Origin: Pseudaquidulcibacter saccharophilus
GTDB taxonomy: Bacteria > Pseudomonadota > Alphaproteobacteria > Caulobacterales > Aquidulcibacteraceae
Length of the DNA: 64,000 nt
Direction of reading: 5' to 3'
NCBI RefSeq assembly: GCF_019455445.1
Contig: NZ_JAHWUS010000005.1
Coordinates: 42,792 to 106,791 of the forward strand
Made by a program: the position numbers and the translations under genes. How positions within the stretch are numbered: position 1 is the stretch's first letter; each line of letters begins with the position of its first letter. Under the pieces are notes generated by a model that ran no database searches, was not told where the DNA came from, and worked only from the letters and a program-made list of their open reading frames with translations. This document shows positions 15,350 to 28,115 of this stretch, in pieces.

Positions 15350-17898
15350 TATTTCCACCTAATTGTTGCGCCGTACATTCTTGGCTCTGCTGGGAAACCA
15401 TCAATTTGCGATGTAATCGCCCGCACCGTGCCGCTTTTTGACATTAACGGGCTTGCACCTTGCAATGGGCCATCAAAATATATTTGCGCGTAATGCTCAT
15501 CAGATAGATTATTACCCCAAAGCATCAAATCCAACCCACTGCGAAGCGTTAAAGTTATACTCGCATTATATAAATCAAGTTCACGAGTTACTTTGCGACC
15601 ATCAAGGTTTGAACCACCATTGAATGAAGACGTGTGGCGATGATTGAAATTGATGCGGTAATCATGCCCTGCAATCACATTTTCATAGGTAACATTATTT
15701 GTCGCCGTCCATTTTGGTGAAGCTGTCAATTGCTGCCCGGCAATCAAATAAAGATTGAGGTTTTGCCCAAGAAAAGTCGAGAAATCAGCAGGGTTCCCTA
15801 AATTATCCATATATTTGGTGTCATAATAGGCAAGCCCGCCATCATAACGCAAACCCTTGATTGGGGTTTTATAGCCGATTTCAAACTCCGCACCCTTTGA
15901 ATAAACCTTTGGTACAGAGGCAACAATTTGCGAAATACCGTTATAGGTATTTAATTGGAAGTCGGAATAATCGGCCTTGAAAATCGCCAAGGCGGTTTTT
16001 AAATTGCCGCCAAGCCAATTATTTTTCATGCCAATTTCATAATTATCAACCACTTCGGCAGGGAATGAAGTATCAGGCGCGCGAATTGTCTGCGCACCCA
16101 CCGCCCCCGAAACAATCGATCCCTTATTATCAGACATCACACGATCAAGGTTAAAGCCACCGGCCTTGTGACCATGGGCATAGGTGGCATAGACAAAAAC
16201 CTTTTCATTCGGGCGGTAATCAATACTAAGAACGCCTGAAAACTGGTCATCATTGAATTTTTGTTTATGATCTAAGCCATCAAGTGCTGAACGCGCCCAC
16301 GGCACACAAACAGTCCCAACCACACCCGCAAGATTTGCCGGCGCAATTGCCGATGGGTCAAAACCGTAAACTTGTTCGATTGCCTTACATCCCGCCGACC
16401 CCGTGGTTTCATATTTGGCGGAAAAATCTTTTTCAAGGTGATTATAACGCAAACCAAGGGTTAGGTTAACTTCATCATTAATTGCATAGATATTATGGCT
16501 ATAAAGCGCAAGCGCATCGGCATTTTGTTCAAAATAATCCGACCAACCGCCGCCCAATGTCATGGCTTGGGAATTGGCATTAAACACACCACCCGTTGCC
16601 GAAGATATAATATTACGAAGGTTTTGCGCAAAGCCAGAAACCGGATTAGTTAAAGCACCCGCCCCCGAAAACAATGCGCCAATATAGGTTTCATAATCCT
16701 TGCCATAACGGAAAACATTGTGCGAATTGGTTTGTTCATGGCTATAAAACGCGCCAACTTTCCAATTTAATTTGCCATTTTCGCCATCAAGAGAAACTTC
16801 TTGGGTAAATTCTTTTATTTTATTGCCAGGGCGTTCTGACAAATCACGATACAAAATATCCGCCCCCGACCATTCACCATCTTGGGCATAGGCAAATTGG
16901 AAATAGCGATATGATGAAACGGATTTAAGGTGCTTGCCGGCAAAATTATAATCAATATCAAGGCTTATACCACGGTCATGCACAATCTGGTCAAAATAGC
17001 GATCCGCACTGGCGCTATATTCATTTTGCGTATTATTTGGTGATAAGGCATTGGCCGCAATTCGGTTTAGAATGGTGGTTGTGTTAACCGGTGCCCGACT
17101 ATCGGGGACGTAAACAAAGGCATTACAACATGCCTCATTACGTTCAGATATATCGAAAATAAGGCGTGCTTTCAAAGCATCATTTGGTTTGTAAACCGCC
17201 TGCGAACGCAAAAGCCAATAATTAACATCATTATCCTTGCGTTCATTGAGTTGCCCCGCATTTACCGTGAAATATCCATCGCGGTTACGCACCACACCAA
17301 ACAAACTCGCGGCAATATTTTCGCTTATGCCGCCCGAAATGCCCGCTTGAAGCCCAGTGGCATTATAATTACCCTTTGTAAACTCACCCCAAGTTTCTGT
17401 GGTCTGGGTTGGTTCTTTGGTTTTTATGGCAATAAGACCCGTTGTGGTATTGCGTCCGGTAATCGTGCTTTGTGGACCACGCAGGATTTCGACCCGTTCT
17501 AATTCGCCCAAATCACCAAACGCCACCGAAGTGCGCGCACGCGATACATTGTCAATCATAACGCCTACGCTTGGCTCTAGGCCAACATTCGTCCCCTGTG
17601 TGCCGATACCACGTATGCGGGCGGTTACTGATGACGCCGATTCAGATTGCGGTAATTGCAAAAACGGTGTGATTTGTACCAATTCTGAAAGATGATGTAT
17701 GCTATTATCTTCAAGTTTTTGTTGATTATAGACCGAAACGGCAAGTGGCATTTTTTCGGATTTGCCTTTGCCTATAACAATGATTTGCTCATCAACATTT
17801 AAAACATCATCGGCATATGCGTGGCTCGCAACCGCAAACACCGCCAAAGCAATAGTGCATGATAAAAAATTGCGATAATTTGGATGATGTTTTTTCAT
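15346..17898 (-). CDS. TonB-dependent outer-membrane receptor
   Basis: 850 aa with a Sec signal peptide ending near SHAYA. A plug domain covers about residues 35-175, with ISELV-type and VRIRGIGTQGTN elements, VGVMIDNV and ERVEILRGPQSTITGRNTTTGLI. A 22-strand barrel follows and ends in the aromatic ATIRWKY. This style (QNLR loops, YRPNEKVFVYATYAHGHKAGGFN) is common in alphaproteobacterial receptors of unknown substrate. Divergent from an HxlR regulator and FAH-family hydrolase, which may reflect uptake of a compound processed by that hydrolase. This link is inferred. Confidence 0.93.
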   Translation of the reverse strand: MKKHHPNYRNFLSCTIALAVFAVASHAYADDVLNVDEQIIVIGKGKSEKMPLAVSVYNQQKLEDNSIHHLSELVQITPFLQLPQSESASSVTARIRGIGTQGTNVGLEPSVGVMIDNVSRARTSVAFGDLGELERVEILRGPQSTITGRNTTTGLIAIKTKEPTQTTETWGEFTKGNYNATGLQAGISGGISENIAASLFGVVRNRDGYFTVNAGQLNERKDNDVNYWLLRSQAVYKPNDALKARLIFDISERNEACCNAFVYVPDSRAPVNTTTILNRIAANALSPNNTQNEYSASADRYFDQIVHDRGISLDIDYNFAGKHLKSVSSYRYFQFAYAQDGEWSGADILYRDLSERPGNKIKEFTQEVSLDGENGKLNWKVGAFYSHEQTNSHNVFRYGKDYETYIGALFSGAGALTNPVSGFAQNLRNIISSATGGVFNANSQAMTLGGGWSDYFEQNADALALYSHNIYAINDEVNLTLGLRYNHLEKDFSAKYETTGSAGCKAIEQVYGFDPSAIAPANLAGVVGTVCVPWARSALDGLDHKQKFNDDQFSGVLSIDYRPNEKVFVYATYAHGHKAGGFNLDRVMSDNKGSIVSGAVGAQTIRAPDTSFPAEVVDNYEIGMKNNWLGGNLKTALAIFKADYSDFQLNTYNGISQIVASVPKVYSKGAEFEIGYKTPIKGLRYDGGLAYYDTKYMDNLGNPADFSTFLGQNLNLYLIAGQQLTASPKWTATNNVTYENVIAGHDYRINFNHRHTSSFNGGSNLDGRKVTRELDLYNASITLTLRSGLDLMLWGNNLSDEHYAQIYFDGPLQGASPLMSKSGTVRAITSQIDGFPAEPRMYGATIRWKY

Positions 17899-18046
17899 TT
17901 TTATCCCCGATTTTAGTTTTATCAGAATTCGCGCTTTAAAACCATGATACCTTCGTTACAATAGAATAATTTTCTTAAATCGCTATATTTTGCTATTTTT
18001 TACAAAAATATTGACAATTATCTGGTATTTTGGCAGCTAGGTTCGT

Positions 18047-18523
18047 ATGATAAACTCAGATGGTACAAATGTTAGGCGTCGTGCAAGGGTTGATTATAAC
18101 CAATGTGGCATTGGCCTTGCCGCAGAAATTTTGGGCGATAAATGGATATTGCTTATCTTGCGTGAAGCGCTTTTTAACGTCATCCGCTTTGAAGATTTGC
18201 GTCAAGATTTACAAATCCCCAAATCCGTACTTTCAAAACGTCTCACACTTTTAGTTGATAATAATATAATGGAAAAACGCCCATATCGTGAATTAAACAC
18301 GCGGGTACGATATTCATACCACCTAACAAAAAAGGGGCGCGGCCTATTCAAGGCATTTTTGGCATTGATGGAATGGGGCAATGAATTTATGTTGGACAAG
18401 CAGGCAAAATATATATTTATTGATAAGCATACAAATCTTCCGATTAAACTCGGCCTTATCGATACATCTGGGCAACAAGTTCCACAAAAAGCGGTAAGCA
18501 TGATTATGACCAAAAGGATTTAA
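18047..18523 (+). CDS. HxlR-family transcriptional regulator
   Basis: 158 aa. The winged helix spans about residues 15-115: CGIGLAAEILGDKWILLILREALFN, then FEDLRQDLQIPKSVLSKRLTLLVDNNIMEKRPY and the wing RYSYHLTKKGRGL, a textbook HxlR/DUF24 layout. It diverges from the TonB receptor over about 150 bp and is followed after 5 bp by the FAH hydrolase gene. It probably controls one or both. A TTGACA at 18011-18016 is the best -35 candidate. Confidence 0.9.
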   Translation: MINSDGTNVRRRARVDYNQCGIGLAAEILGDKWILLILREALFNVIRFEDLRQDLQIPKSVLSKRLTLLVDNNIMEKRPYRELNTRVRYSYHLTKKGRGLFKAFLALMEWGNEFMLDKQAKYIFIDKHTNLPIKLGLIDTSGQQVPQKAVSMIMTKRI

Positions 18524-18528
18524 GCATA

Positions 18529-19365
18529 ATGGCAAAAATTAGCGTTTTTGAATTTGAAAACAAAAAATATGTTGGCGTTATTGATGGCGACAATGTCAAA
18601 ATAACAAGCGAATATATTGATTTTTCATCAATTGAATATGCCGCAAAAGCAAAAGAATTCACGAAAACCCTTGCCATTGCGGACGTTAAAATCCTTGCCC
18701 CCATTCCCAACCCACCACGTGTATTTGGTATGGGAAAAAATTATGCCGAGCATGCCAAAGAAATGGCTTCGGACGTGCCAACCACCCAGATCTGGTTTGC
18801 CAAACAACCAACATCTATCAATTCACCATATGGCAATGTTAATAAGCCAGTGGTTTCGGACATGCTGGATTATGAGGTTGAGTTGGTGGTTATTATCGGC
18901 AAAACCTGTAAACATGTTCCAAAAGAGCGGGCGCAGGAGGTTGTGTTTGGCTATATGGTTGGCTGTGACTTTTCGGTGCGCGATTGGCAAAAGGCTTCGC
19001 AAACGTGGAATATGGGCAAAGGTTTTGATACCCATGCACCAATTGGCCCATATGTTTTAACCCCAGATGAAGTAAATGATTTGGACGCGCTTGGGCTACG
19101 TTGTTTTGTAAATGGTCAAAAGATGCAGGATGGCAAAATCAAAGATATGGTCTTTAAAATCCCTGATATGATTGAACATTTAACCAAGGCAATGACCTTG
19201 TTGCCAGGGGATTTATTATTCACTGGCACACCATCGGGCGTGGGAATGGGGCGTAACCCGCCGTTTTACCTAAAAGCAGGCGATGTTGTTCGCTGCGAAA
19301 TTGATGAAATGGGCTTTATTGAAAATGAAATCGTGCCCGAAGTGGTCGAGACGGTGATTAAATAG
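18529..19365 (+). CDS. Fumarylacetoacetate hydrolase family protein
   Basis: 278 aa. The FAH fold is recognisable from PRVFGMGKNYAEHAKEM, the metal-ligand block MLDYEVELVVIIGK, GCDFSVRDWQ, KGFDTHAPIGPYVL and the final TGTPSGVGMG with KAGDVVRCEIDEMG. Members cleave or hydrate acylpyruvates and aromatic ring-fission products. Which reaction this one performs cannot be told. It has AAAGGA upstream and sits five bases after the HxlR gene, so it is likely co-transcribed. It is separate from the DmpE/DmpH paralogues in the phenol operon. Confidence 0.9.
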   Translation: MAKISVFEFENKKYVGVIDGDNVKITSEYIDFSSIEYAAKAKEFTKTLAIADVKILAPIPNPPRVFGMGKNYAEHAKEMASDVPTTQIWFAKQPTSINSPYGNVNKPVVSDMLDYEVELVVIIGKTCKHVPKERAQEVVFGYMVGCDFSVRDWQKASQTWNMGKGFDTHAPIGPYVLTPDEVNDLDALGLRCFVNGQKMQDGKIKDMVFKIPDMIEHLTKAMTLLPGDLLFTGTPSGVGMGRNPPFYLKAGDVVRCEIDEMGFIENEIVPEVVETVIK

Positions 19366-19423
19366 CGGATTTTTCGCGCTAATAAATATTATGCAAGCAG
19401 CCCCCTTCCGTACGCTTCGCGTC

Positions 19424-19445
19424 CCTTCCCCAATATTGGGGAAGG
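19424..19445. repeat. Perfect 22-bp palindrome in an intergenic region
   Basis: CCTTCCCCAAT and its exact complement form a gap-free palindrome, set in a GC-richer patch (CCCCCTTCCGTACGCTTCGCG). It resembles a dispersed REP-like element or terminator stem, but no T run follows. Confidence 0.5.
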
Positions 19446-19530
19446 AGATGGGCGCAATGCTTGCGGTCTTATCCCCGCGTTAATAAACGGCATTAATATT
19501 CATGACGTTTTTGGTGAGTGCGGCTTTGTG

Positions 19531-19606
19531 ATGTCAGGAAATGTCAGGTTTTTTGGCGGCTGTTCATTTGATTTCAGCATGTCAACAAATGTCAACATTT
19601 TTTGGA
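19531..19606. repeat. Two copies of a phased ATGTCA pair before fmt
   Basis: The pattern ATGTCAnnAAATGTCAnn followed by TTTTTTGG occurs at 19531-19555 (nn=GG) and 19579-19604 (nn=AC, plus an extra A). Within each copy the ATGTCA boxes are 10 bp apart. The rest of the 418-bp gap before fmt is AT-rich with weak promoter-like sequences near 19686-19714 and no gene. Confidence 0.45.
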
Positions 19607-19783
19607 TTCTTACAAAAAGCACCATAAAAAAATGCACAAGCAATTGATTTATAATTGTTTTATAGCCCAAACCAATTGTTACAAATTGCAAAAACATTGA
19701 CAAATATTATCTAAATGGGAACAAAAACAGCATGAAAGACAAACCACTTCACAGCCTTGCAAGAATATTCTAAAAGCCAAATC

Positions 19784-20695
19784 ATGAAAATTGCGTTTTT
19801 AGGTTCACCCGATTTTGCCATTCCCGCGCTCAAGGCATTAATTGCATCAGAGCATGAAGTGGTTTGTGTCTATTCCCAGCCGCCGCGCCCAAAGGGACGC
19901 GGGCAAAAGCTACAACCGACCCTTGTCCATGCTTTGGCAGAAGAAAATGGCATTGAGGTGCGCACACCCAAAAGCCTCAAAAGCGAAGAAGAACAACAAA
20001 AATTCCGTGATCTAAACCTCGATATTGCTATTGTGGTTGCATATGGTCTTTTATTACCAAAAGAAATCCTTGTGGCGCCAAAATATGGTTGTTTGAACAT
20101 TCACCCTTCACTTTTGCCACGTTGGCGTGGGGCCGCCCCGTTGCAGCGCACGATTGAGGCGGGCGACAAGGTAACAAGCGTGCAAATTATGGCGATGGAT
20201 GAAGGGCTTGATACCGGCGCAATCTATATGCGCCAGGATTTTGAAATCCCAGACACCGAAACCTATGGCAGCTTATCTGAAAAATGTTCGCAAATCGGTG
20301 CGGAATTGGTTTTAAAAACGCTTGTAGAAATTCCAAACGGCTTACAGCCAATTGCGCAACCGGAAGACGGCGTAACCTATGCCAAAAAGATTACCAAGGA
20401 AGAAGCACAAATTGATTGGTCAAAACCCGCCCATGAAATTGATTGTAAAATCCGTGGTTTCAGCCCCCTTCCCGCAGCATGGACAATGGTGGACGGGGTG
20501 CGCTTTAAAATTCTTGACAGTGAAGTTGCCACTGGTAACGGCAATGCCGGCGAGGTTTTGGATGACAATTTAACCATTGCCTGTGGCGATGGTGCAATAA
20601 AAATCAAACGCCTGCAACGCGAAGGCAAACCCGCACAATCCGCCACGGATTTCCAAAAAAGCCAAGCTATAAACAGGGGCACACGCTTTGACTAA
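19784..20695 (+). CDS. fmt: Methionyl-tRNA formyltransferase
   Basis: 303 aa from ATG 19784, whose product starts MKIAFLGSPDFAIPALKAL like other Fmt proteins; an upstream ATG at 19757 adds nine unmatched residues. The formyl-transfer motif LNIHPSLLPRWRGAAPLQRTI and the SVQIMAMDEGLDTGAIY block are present, followed by the C-terminal tRNA-binding domain ending FQKSQAINRGTRFD. It formylates initiator Met-tRNA using 10-formyl-THF. The usual neighbour def is absent here. truA overlaps its end by eight bases. Confidence 0.97.
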   Translation: MKIAFLGSPDFAIPALKALIASEHEVVCVYSQPPRPKGRGQKLQPTLVHALAEENGIEVRTPKSLKSEEEQQKFRDLNLDIAIVVAYGLLLPKEILVAPKYGCLNIHPSLLPRWRGAAPLQRTIEAGDKVTSVQIMAMDEGLDTGAIYMRQDFEIPDTETYGSLSEKCSQIGAELVLKTLVEIPNGLQPIAQPEDGVTYAKKITKEEAQIDWSKPAHEIDCKIRGFSPLPAAWTMVDGVRFKILDSEVATGNGNAGEVLDDNLTIACGDGAIKIKRLQREGKPAQSATDFQKSQAINRGTRFD

Positions 20696-21440
20696 GTGGA
20701 AATTAACCCTTGAATATAATGGTGGCGGTTTTTGCGGCTGGCAATCGCAGCCCGAAAAATGCGGGGTGCAGGATGCACTTGAAACCGCAATTTTCAAAAT
20801 TGATGGGGTTGAAACCCGCGTTTCCGTTGCCGGTCGCACCGATGCGGGGGTTCATGCACTTGGACAAGTTGCATCGTTCAATGCCCAAAAAGATTGGGTT
20901 GATTTTAGGCTGCTTGAGGCATTAAACGCGCACCTTCGGAATTTGGGCGCGGTATCCGTTACCAAAGCCGAAACTATGCCCGATGATTTTGACGCACGGT
21001 TTAGCGCAAAATCACGCGAATATATTTATATAATCCAAAATCGCCGTGCATTTTTGACGGTTAATAAGGGGTTGGCATGGCGCGTTCCAATGCCGCTTGA
21101 TGTTGAAAAAATGCACAAAGGCGCGCAATTGCTTGTTGGCAATCATGATTTCAGCACTTTTCGGGATGCCGAATGTCAGGCCAAAAGCCCGATTAAAACC
21201 CTTGATATTTTTGACATCAAACGTGTGAAAACCCCATATGGTGAGCAAATCCATTGTTATCTCAAGGCACAAAGCTTCTTGCACCGCCAAGTACGTTCAA
21301 TGGTTGGCACATTGGTTGAGGTTGGGCGCGGCGCATGGACATTGGATGATTTGGTGGCGGCATTAGATGCAAAAGACCGCACAAAATGCGGACAAGTCTC
21401 CCCACCCGATGGCTTGTATTTGAGTGCGGTGAATTATTAA
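20688..21440 (+). CDS. truA: tRNA pseudouridine(38-40) synthase
   Basis: 250 aa. Family motifs: LTLEYNGGGFCGWQSQ, the catalytic Asp in VAGRTDAGVHALGQVA, the DFDARFSAKSREYIY segment and the C-terminal FLHRQVRSMVGTLVEVGRG. It modifies the anticodon stem of many tRNAs. The start is probably TTG 20688, with AGGGG upstream, inside the last codons of fmt; fmt-truA is the usual pairing in alphaproteobacteria. A clear terminator follows. Confidence 0.96.
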   Translation: MTKWKLTLEYNGGGFCGWQSQPEKCGVQDALETAIFKIDGVETRVSVAGRTDAGVHALGQVASFNAQKDWVDFRLLEALNAHLRNLGAVSVTKAETMPDDFDARFSAKSREYIYIIQNRRAFLTVNKGLAWRVPMPLDVEKMHKGAQLLVGNHDFSTFRDAECQAKSPIKTLDIFDIKRVKTPYGEQIHCYLKAQSFLHRQVRSMVGTLVEVGRGAWTLDDLVAALDAKDRTKCGQVSPPDGLYLSAVNY

Positions 21441-21468
21441 TTCGCACCCCTCCCCCATGAAACAGTTA

Positions 21469-21493
21469 AGGCTTGGGTTTCCCCAAGCCTTTT
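21469..21493 (+). terminator. Terminator of fmt-truA
   Basis: Nine-bp stem AGGCTTGGG / CCCAAGCCT with a 4-nt loop (21469-21490), then TTT. Confidence 0.85.
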
Positions 21494-21507
21494 AAAATTA
21501 TCTGCAA

Positions 21508-21545
21508 AATAAAATCGGAAACCACGCTTTCCGATTTTATTTTTC
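21508..21545. terminator. Bidirectional terminator, gyrB side
   Basis: Perfect 10-bp stem AAAATCGGAA / TTCCGATTTT (21511-21520, 21529-21538), A-rich before and T-rich after on both strands. It is placed to stop minus-strand gyrB transcripts and any read-through from truA. Confidence 0.75.
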
Positions 21546-21597
21546 CTTATTCCCAAAATCCTGAGTGAGGCACGAAGTGCCGAGGGTGGGATTTTGA

Positions 21598-25213
<3,616 letters not shown>

Positions 25214-25215
25214 AA

Positions 25216-26331
25216 CTACACCCGTAAAGGCATAAGCACGTAAAGTGAGTTTGGATCCGTTGCGTCTTTGACCAAGGTTGGCGAAGCAGAATCACGGAAA
25301 TAGAACAATGCCTGATTGCTAACCTGTCCTGCAATATCAAGAAGATATTTCGCATTAAAACCGATTTCGATTTCAGGTGCATCGTATTGCACCTCAACCT
25401 CTTCACGGGCTTCACCAGCCTCTGGGTTAGAGAATGTTAGTGTTAAATTATCGTGCGATAACGCAAGTTTGATTGGGCGCAAACGCTCAACCGCCATGGT
25501 CGCTACACGGTCAACCGCGCGCGCAAATTCAGAATTATCAACAGTCATCACATGCGGATTTTCTTTTGGGATAACCCGTTCATAATCAGGGAAAGTACCA
25601 TCAATAACTTTTGAGGTTAAGGTAGCCCGACCAAGCGAGAAGCGAATTTTTGATTCCGAAGTTGCAATTTCAACCACTTCTTCTTCGCTTTCAAGGAGGC
25701 GACGAAGCTCAAGGATAGTTTTACGCGGGATAATAATGCCCGCCATATCATTTGCACCCTCTGGCATTGGGTAATCAGACTGCGCCAAACGGTGACCATC
25801 GGTTGCCACGGCACGCAAACAAGGACCAGAATCACCAGTCGCACCATGAAAATAAATACCGTTCAAATAATAACGAGTTTCTTCGGTTGAAATCGCAAAC
25901 TTTGTCTTATCGATTAAACGTGACAAGGCAGGCAGTTCAATTTCAAATGTTTTATCAAAATCGCCAACGCCAAGCGATGGGAAATCAGATGCCGGTAACA
26001 CTGGAAGATAGTATTTTGAACGACCAGATGTAATTGAAATACGGCCACTATCATTGGCAAGTTCAAGCTTTACTTGTGATCCCTCTGGAAGTTTACGCAC
26101 GATGTCATAAAGAGTGTGCGCAGGAACTGTTAAAGAACCCACTTGTTCAACATCGGCATTTGCACCGTCTATAACCTCGATATCAAGGTCGGTGGCAGCA
26201 AAAGTTGCAACCCCATCACGCGCCTCGATTAAAACATTTGATAAAATCGGAACCGTTGTCCGTCTTTCAACCACATTTGTGACATGACCCAATGCGTTAA
26301 GTAATGCACCGCGTTCAATAGTAAGACGCAT
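25216..26331 (-). CDS. dnaN: DNA polymerase III beta sliding clamp
   Basis: 371 aa from the ATG at 26331, product starting MRLTIERGALLNALGHVTNVVERR. An in-frame codon seven residues upstream is less likely. Three repeated clamp domains are visible, with the TVPILSNVLIEA start region, ATDGHRLAQ and the C-terminal LYVLMPLRV, where the hydrophobic-pocket strand ends. Forms the ring that tethers polymerase and other partners to DNA. dnaA does not precede it here; the next gene upstream is an outer-membrane efflux protein. Confidence 0.97.
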   Translation of the reverse strand: MRLTIERGALLNALGHVTNVVERRTTVPILSNVLIEARDGVATFAATDLDIEVIDGANADVEQVGSLTVPAHTLYDIVRKLPEGSQVKLELANDSGRISITSGRSKYYLPVLPASDFPSLGVGDFDKTFEIELPALSRLIDKTKFAISTEETRYYLNGIYFHGATGDSGPCLRAVATDGHRLAQSDYPMPEGANDMAGIIIPRKTILELRRLLESEEEVVEIATSESKIRFSLGRATLTSKVIDGTFPDYERVIPKENPHVMTVDNSEFARAVDRVATMAVERLRPIKLALSHDNLTLTFSNPEAGEAREEVEVQYDAPEIEIGFNAKYLLDIAGQVSNQALFYFRDSASPTLVKDATDPNSLYVLMPLRV

Positions 26332-26456
26332 AAATATCTCCGCCCCGCGCACCTGCGCGTTGTTTAAAATTAATCTTTGATTAATAGACCCAATTTTGTC
26401 ACAAGTTCAATATTCTTTGGCTCAAATGCTGCAAAATATCGGGGAAAACTATGTTT

Positions 26457-27896
26457 TTATTTCACTACTTCTGGGCTTCCGGCAAAGGTGCGATAAATAC
26501 CGATTGCAGTGTCAGAATATTTTGCCTGTGAAGCAAGTCTTTGCTGACGCGCACTTGAATAATCCCGCTCGGCATCGATACGCTCTTTCATCGAAATAAG
26601 ACCAACTTCATAAGATTTTTCGGCCGCGCGTAGGCGAACCATTGCCGCCTGCTCATTATCCATACTAGCGGCCAGTCGAACTGAACCTTCATTATAATTC
26701 AACAAGGCTTGCTGTCCCTCGGCAAGGGCATTTAGGACAGTAAGTTTATAGGTAAGCATTGATTGGCGGAATTGTTGCCCAGCAACTTTAACAGACGCCC
26801 ACCTTTGACCAAAGTCAAACAGAGGAAGGCTTACTGATGGAAAATAAGAATTTGTAGTAACATCAACTGGCATCGGATTACCAACCGCAGATGACGCAAT
26901 CGAAATTGCACCGCCAAGCGTTACGCGCGGATACAAATCAGCCTGATTAATTCCAACATTAGCGGCCTGCAAAATCGCCTGTTGCTCTGCCTGACGAACG
27001 TCAAGACGACGGCGTACAAAATCAGCCGGCACACTTACAACATTTGGAACATTTGATTTAAACAAAAACCCGTCACCGTCCTTTAGTGCCAAGAAGCTAT
27101 CAAGTTCACCAGGATTAAGGCCACGCAAAATTGTTATACGATCAAGCGCGGCACGAAGTCGAATTTTGGCATCAGGAATTTGGGATGCAATAGACGCATA
27201 TTGCGATTGCGTCAGCGCCAAATCAGTTTTTGAAATCAACCCGACACGATAGCGCTCCGTAGAAATATCAAGCAGGGTCTTGGCGCGCGCTGCATCATCT
27301 TCAAGATACGACAATGCAATTTGTGAGGCACGTAAATCAAAATATGCGGCAGCAATATCAGAGACCATTGCAATCTTTGCCGCCTCCAATCCAAGTTCGG
27401 CATTAACACGGTTTGCCTTTGCACCAGCCATCGAATTTTTCAATCGACCAAATAATGGTAACTCCCAAGACGCGCCAAGGCTAGCAGTATTAATTGCTGT
27501 ATTGGTTTTATCAGCACTACCCTTTACATCTTTTGAGCCAGTAACCTTATCAGACAAAGTAATCTGTGGCGCATAGCCGGCAACGGTTGCAACGCCTTGC
27601 GAACGCGCCTGTTTAAGGCGGGACTCAGCAATTTGTACCGAAATGCTCTCACCACGTGCGTCTTGCACAAGTTTATCAAGCGTTGCATCAGAAAACTTTT
27701 GCCACCATTCAACAGTGGAATCGGAAGGTACCGTCAAATCTTCGCGGAATTCGGCAATATGAACGCCTTTATCTTTTATACCCTTACTAACAACCTTATT
27801 TGCCTTTATCGTATCGGTCGTGCATGCGCCAAGAGATAAAATGCCCATTAATGATGCGGTTAACGCAAACTTATGCCTAAAAGACGAAAACATCAT
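26457..27896 (-). CDS. RND efflux outer-membrane factor (NodT family lipoprotein)
   Basis: About 479 aa from the ATG pair at 27896/27893; a longer frame to 27956 lacks a ribosome site. A lipoprotein signal with lipobox LGAC (Cys25) is followed by two OEP repeats of long helices and strands (ISVQIAESRLKQARSQGVAT; LSYLEDDAARAKTLLDIS; VRQAEQQAILQAANVGINQADLYPRVTL). It forms the trimeric outer-membrane duct for the pump. It is divergent from tetR-adaptor-RND, so the TetR protein can control both arms. Confidence 0.92.
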   Translation of the reverse strand: MMFSSFRHKFALTASLMGILSLGACTTDTIKANKVVSKGIKDKGVHIAEFREDLTVPSDSTVEWWQKFSDATLDKLVQDARGESISVQIAESRLKQARSQGVATVAGYAPQITLSDKVTGSKDVKGSADKTNTAINTASLGASWELPLFGRLKNSMAGAKANRVNAELGLEAAKIAMVSDIAAAYFDLRASQIALSYLEDDAARAKTLLDISTERYRVGLISKTDLALTQSQYASIASQIPDAKIRLRAALDRITILRGLNPGELDSFLALKDGDGFLFKSNVPNVVSVPADFVRRRLDVRQAEQQAILQAANVGINQADLYPRVTLGGAISIASSAVGNPMPVDVTTNSYFPSVSLPLFDFGQRWASVKVAGQQFRQSMLTYKLTVLNALAEGQQALLNYNEGSVRLAASMDNEQAAMVRLRAAEKSYEVGLISMKERIDAERDYSSARQQRLASQAKYSDTAIGIYRTFAGSPEVVK

Positions 27897-28045
27897 ATAC
27901 ACCGTTAAACAATAAGCCTTATTATATGACTTGTGATTTATTTTTAAATTACCCAAATTGTTGCAAAAACTTAATGTGATTTTATCAGTTCGCGGTGTTA
28001 ATTACCATGAAAGTGACAAAATTCAGACATTTTGTTTTTTTCCTC

Positions 28046-28101
28046 TTGACCAATCCTTCCAATATTAATATTCCGCCTATTAATAAGAGAACGAACGTTC
28101 G
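28046..28101 (+). promoter_or_regulatory. Promoter and palindromic operator of the efflux operon
   Basis: TTGACC (28046-28051), 17-bp spacer, TATTCC (28069-28074), then a 10-bp perfect palindrome CGAACGTTCG (28092-28101) inside GAACGAACGTTCGC. That motif is typical of TetR-family operators. It lies between the predicted start point and the tetR start, suited to autorepression. Confidence 0.5.
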
Positions 28102-28115
28102 CTTTTTTAATAGAG

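Noticed and set aside
26332..26456. Chromosomal origin next to dnaN
   Set aside because: The gap is only about 125 bp, with no cluster of TTATCCACA-like DnaA boxes and no dnaA.
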